A stretch of 32,858 nt of DNA from a virus. Positions within the stretch are counted from its first letter, which is position 1. Each line of letters begins with the position of its first letter. This document shows positions 8,401 through 14,459 of the stretch, one piece after another. Position numbers and translations under genes: made by a program. The notes beneath the pieces were generated by a model. The model was not told where the DNA came from. It saw nothing but the letters and a program-made list of their open reading frames with translations, and did no database searches. The DNA lies in IMG/VR virus record IMGVR_UViG_3300008221_000017, positions 1 through 32,858 of that record. One strand, 5' to 3'.

Positions 8401-11224
8401 GTATACCAAAAAGCTGTGCGATGCTTTCTTCTGATTGAAGAGTAGGAGTTTCTTTGTATATTTCAGCAAAATCATTAAGCTCCTTAAGTAATTTTGGGGA
8501 TGCAACCTTCTTAACAGACTTAAGCATATTAGACGTAATCTTCTGTGCTGTATCGTCATTTATTCCATCCTTTAATAATAAGGCATGAAATACTTCGTGG
8601 GCTACAGTTTTTAGATTTGCTATCTCAAGGTTTACTCTTATCACATTACCGCTATACTCCCCCTTTGACTTACCTTCTGCCATAGTATTAGCATAATACT
8701 CATCTTCTGTATCGTATACTACAATAGCAACATTAGGAGCTATCTTTGCCAATGCCTTTCTTGCGTTATCTGCTTGATTAAGAATCCTCTGCTTAAGCTT
8801 GCTTCTCCCAGCTTGTTGAACAGGAGTTAAAGGTTTTGTAGGTTTCTTTTTAGTTTTAATAACAGGGGTTTCTATTGATGATATTTCACCCTGCTTTGAG
8901 TTTATTATATCAGACTGCTCTTTCTTGAAGCTCTCTAACTCTAAATTAAGACTGTTTATCTTTTCTTTTTTTGCTTTACTAGATAAAGTTTTGTCTTTAT
9001 TTACTTCTGCAATACTAGACTCCGTGCTTTTGGCTTTGTCCTTAATGTCTATTTCTGCAAACTCTATGTCTTCCTGTAACTCTGTTATCTTATTTTCTGT
9101 ATCTACCTTAGTTTCTCCAGTTTCTTTTATTGGCGTTTCTTGGATTTCAACCACCGAAGATTCCTCGGTAGTATCGGCTTCTAATAAAGAAGATATCGGC
9201 CCATCATACCTCTCGTATATTTCCTCAAACTTAGCTATATCTTCAGGGTTAGTTATCTTTTCTTTATCAACCTTACCATCTGTTAAATAGTTCTCAGAGT
9301 TAGGAATAGCCTCAAGTAGTTCTACTTGCTCTTCTGCTCTTAAATCTTCTACTTCTTGCTTATTATCCTGTCTAATGCTTGGCACATCTGTTGCAGGTTG
9401 CTCAATTGTTTCGTCTCTAACTTCGGTTTCGGTGTCTCGTTTTGATTCTTCAAATTTAGCTATTTCTTCATTAAATTCTGATTCAGATAAGTTTATAACT
9501 CCCTTTTTATCAGCCCTATTTATAGAACCAAATCTCTCCTCGGTTGGTGTTGTGTATTTTTCTGGTTTAATTATTACTTCCTTATCCTCGATTACCTCTG
9601 AAGGGTTTCCAATATTCTCTAAATTGGTTTGAACTTCTTTAAGTCTTACCGCCTCTGTTTTAGTTAACGAAACGTTATCAACGTCTTTTATTTTATCTTT
9701 TAACTTTGCCTCTTCAATTAAAAGCTTTACCGCCTCTGGTTTATTTTCTGAGGTTAGTCTATCTATTTTATTGGCTGTATTTACAGCACCTTGAGTGCTT
9801 CTAAAGTTTTCTTTTATAGCATTAGATTCCTCTTGAGTCATTCTTCCGTTAGCGACCTCTATTTCAACCTGCTCGTCAACAAGGTTTGATGTGTTTTTGT
9901 TAGACGCAAGTGTTATAGTTGTTTCGTCAATGTCTGTGTTAGGATCGAATACGGATGATGCGTTTTTATATCCCCCTTCCGTAGCGGTTTTGTTTGCTTT
10001 AACTCTTCCACTTACAGTCTTTAGGTTATTATAAGCGGCAGGAACTACACTAATTCCTGCTCCACCAAATTCCCCAATTACCTCAAGAGCTATATCTTTA
10101 GCGTCCATTTCTTGGCCTATTACAGCCCTAGCACTAGCTTCACCAATGCCTCCACCAGCACCCTCTATTAGTACACCACCAGCAACACCCGCAGTTTTTA
10201 TAGCTGCCCTAGATGCAATACTTGTTCCTAATGGTACTGCTTTTTTAAGAACAGTGCCTGTAAGTTTACCTGCGACCCCTGCTGATATAAAATCTACAGC
10301 AGAAATTACAGCACCTCTAGCAATTGCTTTTTGTCTTAAAGTAGAAAGTTTTTCTGGGTCGCTTAAAACCATCTTAACTTTTTCAGGAGTAAGTACTCCA
10401 CCTATTTCTTCTTGAAGGAGTTCATTGAATGTTAATGCCGCCTCCATAGTACCAGATAATGCAGCAAATCCTCCAACAGCCATTCCTATAGGAACCGTTG
10501 CAGGGGCAAGTATTGCACCAGAAAGCCCAGCAGCACCACCAAGCCCAGCACCTACAGCAGTAGAAGCGACTGCTTGCTCTGATTGAAGAGAGCCAACCAT
10601 TGTAGCCATCGAGCTTACCATTACTGGTATTGCAATTCCAGGGTTATTTATTGTTGCCATCAGAATACCATAAGCTCCTCCACCATTCTTGTCAACATCT
10701 TTATCCCATGATGCCATTTCATCTTGAATCTTTTGGTTTTTACTTAACTCCTCATTTACTCTTATGTATTTATATATTTCATCAACCGAAGCGTCTGCTC
10801 CAGAAGTCATTAAATCCATTGATGGGTCTACGGCTGCTGATTGTGCTACACCCTGTACCCCTGCTCTCCATAAATCTCCTAGAGTATCGGTAACTTCATT
10901 CTTTCCAAAAACCCTTTCAACAAGAGTGTCTTCTTCTTGTGATTCCGATGAACCACCCTCCGATGCTAAATCCGTATCTGCTGGTGTGGCCGCATCCTCT
11001 ACCGCAACAGCATCCATCTTTGCTAGACTACCATCACCTAGTACGTTAGCCTTCCAAGTATCAAGGTCGCTATCGGTTAATTTTTTATCAACTAAATAGT
11101 TGTGTACATTATTCTGTACTTCTTTATTCTCACTGATGTTTGTTTTCCATGAGTCAAATTCAGAGTCTGTTAAATTATTAGAAGACAAGTCCTTCCAAAT
11201 ATTCATTAAAATTTCTTCGTTCAT
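2495..11224 (-). CDS. Giant polyvalent-type virion protein with two HExxH metallopeptidase-like domains
   Basis: 2909 aa, about a quarter of the window. Visible order: two copies of a 31-residue repeat (residues 4-30 and 35-61, each with LTDS..D.WK.N); a Gly/Ala-rich hydrophobic, membrane-prone region (about 190-400); charged coiled coil (about 480-800); a zinc-peptidase-like site HEVFHALL (His876, Glu877, His880); a polyvalent-associated domain ending near HPSFGWVV (about 1040-1370); an LPD23-like domain with GWERGADGKW (about 1440), second site HEIQH (His1541, Glu1542, His1545), EGFAKGG and GEVEARNVQ (to about 1680); long helical regions; hydrophobic segments near 2685-2710 and 2727-2745; and a (Arg-Pro)7 tail. 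Polyvalent proteins (Iyer, Aravind and co-workers) are packaged and injected to act early in the host. Position after the ejection-type genes fits that. Membrane insertion and proteolysis are inference. No RNA polymerase DFDGD-type motif was seen. Confidence 0.8.
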   Translation of the reverse strand: MNEEILMNIWKDLSSNNLTDSEFDSWKTNISENKEVQNNVHNYLVDKKLTDSDLDTWKANVLGDGSLAKMDAVAVEDAATPADTDLASEGGSSESQEEDTLVERVFGKNEVTDTLGDLWRAGVQGVAQSAAVDPSMDLMTSGADASVDEIYKYIRVNEELSKNQKIQDEMASWDKDVDKNGGGAYGILMATINNPGIAIPVMVSSMATMVGSLQSEQAVASTAVGAGLGGAAGLSGAILAPATVPIGMAVGGFAALSGTMEAALTFNELLQEEIGGVLTPEKVKMVLSDPEKLSTLRQKAIARGAVISAVDFISAGVAGKLTGTVLKKAVPLGTSIASRAAIKTAGVAGGVLIEGAGGGIGEASARAVIGQEMDAKDIALEVIGEFGGAGISVVPAAYNNLKTVSGRVKANKTATEGGYKNASSVFDPNTDIDETTITLASNKNTSNLVDEQVEIEVANGRMTQEESNAIKENFRSTQGAVNTANKIDRLTSENKPEAVKLLIEEAKLKDKIKDVDNVSLTKTEAVRLKEVQTNLENIGNPSEVIEDKEVIIKPEKYTTPTEERFGSINRADKKGVINLSESEFNEEIAKFEESKRDTETEVRDETIEQPATDVPSIRQDNKQEVEDLRAEEQVELLEAIPNSENYLTDGKVDKEKITNPEDIAKFEEIYERYDGPISSLLEADTTEESSVVEIQETPIKETGETKVDTENKITELQEDIEFAEIDIKDKAKSTESSIAEVNKDKTLSSKAKKEKINSLNLELESFKKEQSDIINSKQGEISSIETPVIKTKKKPTKPLTPVQQAGRSKLKQRILNQADNARKALAKIAPNVAIVVYDTEDEYYANTMAEGKSKGEYSGNVIRVNLEIANLKTVAHEVFHALLLKDGINDDTAQKITSNMLKSVKKVASPKLLKELNDFAEIYKETPTLQSEESIAQLFGILAENYESSPQSLKDLINNWLNKLAKSLNVPVENILGSDKDVLDFLNIVSAKVASGEVVEQSDIEILENEEQGESGEVGTLIIPRQQIDVIDSKNAKNDPRKWIRDLVDNIDLINIEGINFVTNMYDYTNAGVTELGNGYSIDLLGGRNYVPLMMTKKGKKLGDVSNLAAFNTKSQAEGFIKNAIDGKANMFAPHAGTLKDSWQFQQHIFESLVSLVLDNNILTNKEIIKLFDSNLRNESAKKTYAAKIKSIKEKGYYIKKVEGKEVRVTKKPNKPTQFLSAFKKFRDKSGLNISNLDSFESDPKELVRLLDIENNFSPDLRKSFNGKIASNKKFQKAIGVKNLKEFYQRIMDPLNEGVVGGELMTFIQFDPSTFEISKTNTKDIDHHPSFGWVVSAKIEKILQPTKFYKSYDVTDSYTKHNKKDVVVSSKSDEGFIITNVSSSAGAQPKVATIKTPQTRQQIVGENAELSQNVRGNLSVARQMETDNKDAKTISIATGWERGADGKWRYEIDDIAITGDVTPWTVEWKGEGYITKLNDLVSGGLIEAYPQLEKVTVVRGLSGANFGTFGQMSKTREGWDINLSDRIFNEDVEFGKSVLIHEIQHIIQDIEGFAKGGSLKSAKALKQFAAMPLGMKAMSLMNRIKSIQKEYGDNVTLSFGSHPEYKEYKGKLDKLNQEIDKTVDKIRKVDEKFDGLSNFEIYKALTGEVEARNVQTRMNMTPEQRRETTLQETEDVAREDQIFFEQETTTPQTRQQLQEDYTIKDVIAESKKDGLTREETLDVLKNFGFTKEEISKNFKKETVSIASETKGLSITERFKQGFEEFIDAVKNDKRKAREVSAQKLRDEIAKVKELFRAKIKQGKDARADVMKEIGVIIKESELKGVSNRTAKKIMKSVNEANVTNMQKKISDVMDAIGRDVERVAMNARIKTLKLAKSKLSRLGDLKELEVPVLAVLKLNPKQLSKEALRKYDKIITSLSGVETKYSVDNRKVIKELANAVVESFNKDNNKAEAIAETINQNLDLSKTKTENLKQMLKDGLITDSELEIITRFKELIGNSVKEELTIEELEEKAAEKRAEAVEDFEVAVEEAPKFLDNLSDDDKAALKFAKTLKVEDLDMLSTSQINALTRGVEMLQAGFVTTNLVQSKLIVEANRNEQAIPLSEIKESGVVDKSISSAKVAVINMFKGRGKLVTSIRNRLNSSPLKNIDQVLSAGAKKFKSTMIYENVFRPVSRAFASAEQMMLDINADLKKANAILDISANKRWVQKAKIMIYQVQREFESNPDNVEINENSAIKWIKATINDPNNLLSDREVEALEKIMKEFSVNGEIDSKKMLDSFTDKEKKHLKIVDNVYKKIQPMVIADAKMQGKAFVLRKNYVHLPKVNNTDTSMSENLNDLANSFKNPALKNKAATQRTGGVHAISFDPVFNANAISKKVVISYYMYPTIKTAKITLNGLKRKANTKFEKELTLALEDIFDGIVRSKYSHLSRNRAFIEKALAFLGKSGYLAQLAGPVKAAVELTSNITHAVFADPVSFMSGIKELQSVPRDIMDAAFKVIQTTHKVRLSGDPGLSGKDIDNNLINSSENIFKQEEMTSEFLDKAKTLLGFAKIPTDAIIKFNEGLISKPDTMVARPLFVGAFNKSFENMAGEKPNWTKIANDQSYRDKFAEAIDQAAADGDTAVTDNAASNNPFDSIPRNILDKDATAIKQAVQMINGYMSRFRTFEYFSAVKAVQGLMGKGDITRAQGAMLLTGTVVRLSMYKMGIDMTFAMIFSMLGIDEEEDDLDLDKDITRNVLGAVVTLALGRSMGNISQMPINFGTEWLNKEYGEGITREGEYNAYKDGVVFSKIPTELKPQDNLIEKIVVSSLGSYTPVVKTAIRGGKLATRSITSKKESTKEKNLGELSERIPFEIAGNLGVVPGYKTLRKIYLKHLFNGVNDSKKEESGGRSTRSRPRPRPRPRPRPRPRQR
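2501..2557 (-). repeat. Arg-Pro coding repeat at the end of the giant gene
   Basis: Seven alternating Arg-Pro codon pairs near the 3' end of the giant gene. The codons vary (AGA, AGG with CCA, CCT, CCG), so the dipeptide is conserved more than the DNA, which hints at selection on the protein. The product is a rigid, highly cationic tail just before the stop codon. Confidence 0.8.
6137..6158 (-). repeat. 22-bp direct repeat, copy 2 (downstream edge of LPD23-like cassette)
   Basis: Perfect copy of the 22-bp sequence at 7019-7040, containing GGCGGGTTTGGGGGG on the + strand, G-rich and unlike the surrounding AT-rich DNA. It encodes the peptide TPQTRQQ at about residues 1689-1696. The copies are 882 bp apart, exactly 294 codons, so the reading frame is kept if the segment is lost or gained. 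Confidence 0.9.
7019..7040 (-). repeat. 22-bp direct repeat, copy 1 (upstream edge of LPD23-like cassette)
   Basis: Identical to 6137-6158 and in the same frame, encoding TPQTRQQ at about residues 1395-1402 of the giant protein. Together the two copies bracket the LPD23-like metallopeptidase domain. Confidence 0.9.
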
Positions 11225-11233
11225 AATATATTT

Positions 11234-13216
11234 TTAACCGAATTTACCTGTTTCAACTTTACTGCTTGTGCCTTTATTACCGCTATTGGTTGATGATTTT
11301 TCACCTACCAAGCCTCTTACCATTTCTTCCCACTTAGCTTTCCCTTCTTTTTCTTTAGGATCAAAGTTAAGTATTTCTTTTCCATCTTTCGTTACTGTTA
11401 TTGTATTGTAGCCAAGTATATCCTCACTCAACTCGATACCTAAATCATCTAATTGCTTTTCACTGAACCATTCCTTAAAGTCTTCATCATCTTCAATATC
11501 TTCGTATTCATCACTAATCGGAATTAGTGATTCAACAAGTTTATTTATTTTTTTACTTTGGCTAGTCTTAGTGGGGTCTTCTTTAGAAACTTTTTTAGAA
11601 TCAAAAATATTATATATTTCTTGCATGTCAGTAGTCACATCATATGATCCTACAGGACTCTCTGTCTTGTTTTTTCCAGTACCAGTTTCCTCATATACAT
11701 TTATAAGTTTACTATCGTTTGAGTCAGGCACTACAATGAGACCATTTAAGCCATTCATAGAGTTTAAGGCTGACACAGCCCCTTCAGTGTTACCCATTCC
11801 CATAGCTTCGTTATACCCTGCCACGGCATTATCAATTACTTGGCTTGTATTAAACTTACCTGCGTTTGCTTTATTTCTACTAATAGCAGCAGCTCTATCA
11901 GCCCTTAGTCGGTTAGTAGCTCCCGAATCTATTTGCCCTTTATCTTGAGTAAATGCACCCAATTCATAAGCCGTTTGATACTGCGCCCATTCGGAAAACT
12001 CCTTAAACTGCTCCTCATTAAACCCAAACCTCTGAGCGTTCTCCTTAATATTTCGCCTAATAAACTGACCACCACCTAGCTGATCATCACCAAGTATAAC
12101 CTTGTTAGATTCCTCCTTTAGCATAGACCCGTCTGATTTTCTTTTTAGCGTTCCGTTGCTATTGTAGGAAGGTTTATAGTAAATAAATTGCTTCTTTCCG
12201 TTAATAGTCTCCTCCTCTAATCCTCTACCAACATATGCCCTCATTGAGGACGCAACAACGTCATCCGTTCCAGCAGATATACCCGCAACCTTACCATCTG
12301 CGGCAACCTTTACCCTTCCATATAACTCACGCACATTAGTGCTTTTGGTTTTAAATACTTCACCATTTCTAGTTTCCGTACCCTCAATCTTATAGTCATC
12401 TAAAATCTTACCGTCCTTATTGGTTACCTTTAAATCTACTAAGGTTTCTATTGTATTCTTATCAAGAACCTCTGGAACTGTATTGTACACAAGGCTATTA
12501 TAATCGCTATTGTCATTATTACTCTCAAATTCCGCATTTGCCTCGTAAGACATCTCATAAACATCGCTATCTATACCCTTTGCTAGGTTAGCTTGCCTTA
12601 TAGATTCCCCTCTAGCTACCTGCTTCCATGTCCAGCCATTTTCTTCATCGTAATCCGCATCCCAAGAGATTTCCCCACTTATACCATTGCCAGGCTTTGA
12701 TATTTCCATCATAGCCAAGAACCCTGAATCTACTGAAGACATGTCTATCTGACCACCACCCGCACCAGCTCCTTTGGAGTTTAGTGTTTCGTTGTATTTG
12801 TTAACGGTGTAGTTCATAGTACCGAAGGTATCTCCGATATTATCCAGCATTAACTTTGTATTCCTAACAAAAGCCTCATCCTTTTCGTACCCATCATACT
12901 TAGATGTAGCCTGAGCTAACCTAATCTTAGTATCCGCATAATCCTTCATTATTTGCTTTGAAGCAACATTAAGGGATTCCATATTAATTTTGCTCTTTTT
13001 ACCTGCATCTATAAGGGTCTGTTTATCTGTAGCAACATCATCTAATGCTGTCTGGCGTAGTTTCCAATTAGTTTCATTTCTTTGTTCATTAGCCGCTATT
13101 GCATTCTGACGATTCGTTATCATAGCCGCCAAGCCTTGGTCTACTGAACTAGAATTAGTACTCGGCCTAACGCTTGAAATACTTTTCTGTAATGATGGAT
13201 TAGAATAGGTTCCCAT
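11234..13216 (-). CDS. Presumed internal virion protein, 660 aa, unknown family
   Basis: I do not recognise a defined domain. The first 25 residues are Ser/Asn-rich and probably flexible. Residues about 25-150 are helical and Gln/Asn/Lys-rich, likely coiled coil, ending at a Gly-rich hinge (GAGAGGG near 150). The middle is mixed alpha/beta with many Asp, Asn and Gly, and the C-terminus is Lys/Ser/Gly-rich and low in complexity. There is no signal peptide or membrane segment. It lies between the ejection-type 255-aa protein and the giant polyvalent protein, 9 bases before the latter, so co-expression and packaging inside the virion are likely. A role like the large internal or cargo proteins of podoviruses and crAss-like phages is inference. 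The start follows an ATATATAAAAC leader. Confidence 0.6.
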   Translation of the reverse strand: MGTYSNPSLQKSISSVRPSTNSSSVDQGLAAMITNRQNAIAANEQRNETNWKLRQTALDDVATDKQTLIDAGKKSKINMESLNVASKQIMKDYADTKIRLAQATSKYDGYEKDEAFVRNTKLMLDNIGDTFGTMNYTVNKYNETLNSKGAGAGGGQIDMSSVDSGFLAMMEISKPGNGISGEISWDADYDEENGWTWKQVARGESIRQANLAKGIDSDVYEMSYEANAEFESNNDNSDYNSLVYNTVPEVLDKNTIETLVDLKVTNKDGKILDDYKIEGTETRNGEVFKTKSTNVRELYGRVKVAADGKVAGISAGTDDVVASSMRAYVGRGLEEETINGKKQFIYYKPSYNSNGTLKRKSDGSMLKEESNKVILGDDQLGGGQFIRRNIKENAQRFGFNEEQFKEFSEWAQYQTAYELGAFTQDKGQIDSGATNRLRADRAAAISRNKANAGKFNTSQVIDNAVAGYNEAMGMGNTEGAVSALNSMNGLNGLIVVPDSNDSKLINVYEETGTGKNKTESPVGSYDVTTDMQEIYNIFDSKKVSKEDPTKTSQSKKINKLVESLIPISDEYEDIEDDEDFKEWFSEKQLDDLGIELSEDILGYNTITVTKDGKEILNFDPKEKEGKAKWEEMVRGLVGEKSSTNSGNKGTSSKVETGKFG

Positions 13217-13239
13217 GTTTTATATATGTATTTTCTTTA

Positions 13240-14007
13240 TTATTTTTTGATACTTATGCTCTTTTGTTGATCATCATCATTATCATTATCATCATCATCA
13301 TCATCATCATCATCATTATCACCGCCTGGGGTAGGTAGTTGCGATATACCATAAGCCATTCCTGCGTCCCCTATGAATGAGATAGAATCATCTAGTGCTT
13401 GGTCTTTATCAGCCCTGGATTGTCTGAAGTCAGCGTCAGCTTGGTCAATATTATTCTGTGCTCTATCCATTGCAGCCATCTCTCTACTTTCTTTCTCGTC
13501 ATAAACAAACTTCCTTCCCTCAGCGTCAGCTTGTTGCATTCTTCTTTTTTCGGAAAGAACCTGAGTTTGTAGATTAACTTCTCCTTGAGCCGCAAGCTTC
13601 TGATTCTGAACTTCTTGTTGCTCTATGTTAGCGGCTACACCCTTCTTGCTTTGTAATGCCGCCTTCGCTAATGCGGTTGCACCACCTGCCCCAGCTCCTG
13701 TGGCTCTTAAGGTGTCTAAGGTGTTTGCTAGTGCAGCGTCAGACTGTTGCATTTGTATTTCAGCAGCACCAGTTGCTACAGTTAGGTTAGCGTATGGATT
13801 CGAAATGTCTCCAGATAAATCTTTAGCGGCAGCAAAAGGGTTCACAATAGCTTGCCTGTCAGCCTCTAACGCATTCAATCTATTTTGAGCGTTTTTCTTA
13901 TTACTTTCCGCTTCCTTTAAACGCTTTTTAGCCCTAGAAGAGCTTACTATTGCACCAGTTATCTTCGCTGCTGCGCCAATACCTAATCCTACTAATATAA
14001 ATGCCAT
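13240..14007 (-). CDS. Ejection-type internal virion protein with N-terminal hydrophobic helix and poly-Asp tail
   Basis: 255 aa. Residues 1-25 (MAFILVGLGIGAAAKITGAI) form a Gly/Ala-rich hydrophobic helix, followed by a long Lys/Glu/Gln/Ala-rich coiled coil (about 25-215). This plan, short membrane-prone N-terminus plus Ala/Gln-rich helices, is like T7 gp14 and similar proteins that leave the capsid to build a channel across the host envelope; the assignment is by architecture, not clear homology. Near the C-terminus, 18 residues are only Asp or Asn (DND10NDNDDD), followed by QQKSISIKK. It is placed right after tail and cupin genes and before the 660- and 2909-aa proteins, as expected for an ejection cluster. 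A second ORF on the same strand inside it (13392-13595) is a shadow. Confidence 0.65.
   Translation of the reverse strand: MAFILVGLGIGAAAKITGAIVSSSRAKKRLKEAESNKKNAQNRLNALEADRQAIVNPFAAAKDLSGDISNPYANLTVATGAAEIQMQQSDAALANTLDTLRATGAGAGGATALAKAALQSKKGVAANIEQQEVQNQKLAAQGEVNLQTQVLSEKRRMQQADAEGRKFVYDEKESREMAAMDRAQNNIDQADADFRQSRADKDQALDDSISFIGDAGMAYGISQLPTPGGDNDDDDDDDDDNDNDDDQQKSISIKK
13267..13320 (-). repeat. GAT/AAT trinucleotide tract encoding poly-Asp/Asn
   Basis: Eighteen consecutive GAT or AAT codons, including ten GAT codons in a row. A pure codon repeat like this is prone to slippage, so tail length could vary between phage relatives or within a population. Confidence 0.9.
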
Positions 14008-14008
14008 T

Positions 14009-14455
14009 TTACTTATTTTTTTTATTAAATTCTTCTATGTTCATAGAAACTATTTCTTCCTCTAATTGCTTTATATCTTTTACGTTTAGAGGATTCTTAT
14101 GTACGTTAACAAATATAGAATCTTCGTGTGCGTATATAACCCTCTTTGAGCCTGGTTCAGACACTGTGTAGCAAGGTGCTACATAATCTATAACCTCACC
14201 ATTATTATTGATTGATACATGTCCAGTCAATAAAAACCATACATGTTGGTGGTTGTGAATTGCACCTACAATGACTTGGTCGGCCTTCATATTCATTTGC
14301 CTGACATATATCTGGTCAGCGAAGCTATGCTTTATAGGAACGTCTGGCGATTCAGCAATGCTTTTCCCATCACCATAAAATCCTTCTTTATCATTGTTGG
14401 ATACTATAAAGTTTTGCAGAGCCTTTATTTCTTTATTTATTTTTTGTAATTTCAT
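14009..14455 (-). CDS. Small cupin-fold protein, probable metal binding
   Basis: 148 aa with the ATG at 14455, four bases after the stop of the upstream gene. An ATG-less extension to 14491 would overlap that gene and is not favoured. The core IHNHQHVWFLLTGHVSI has the cupin motif 1 pattern with His67, His69 and His71; His110 and His119 (in YAHEDSIFVNVHKNP) are candidates for the second motif, so a metal site is plausible. Small cupins of this type recur in structural modules of marine phages, but their job is unknown: they may decorate the virion, bind sugar, or be enzymes. The C-terminus is Lys/Glu-rich helix. It sits between a tail protein and the ejection-type protein and ends one base before the next start. 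Confidence 0.75.
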   Translation of the reverse strand: MKLQKINKEIKALQNFIVSNNDKEGFYGDGKSIAESPDVPIKHSFADQIYVRQMNMKADQVIVGAIHNHQHVWFLLTGHVSINNNGEVIDYVAPCYTVSEPGSKRVIYAHEDSIFVNVHKNPLNVKDIKQLEEEIVSMNIEEFNKKNK

Positions 14456-14459
14456 TTGA

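Noticed and set aside
2495-11224. The 2909-aa protein as a packaged crAss-like RNA polymerase
   Set aside because: Its size and place fit, but no DFDGD or DFDID-type catalytic motif is seen. The only DxDxD string (DLDLD near residue 2715) lies in an acidic stretch between hydrophobic segments, not in a polymerase-like context.
13267-13320. GAT tract as a CRISPR-like or origin-type repeat
   Set aside because: It is a simple in-frame codon repeat without spacers and lies inside a coding sequence.
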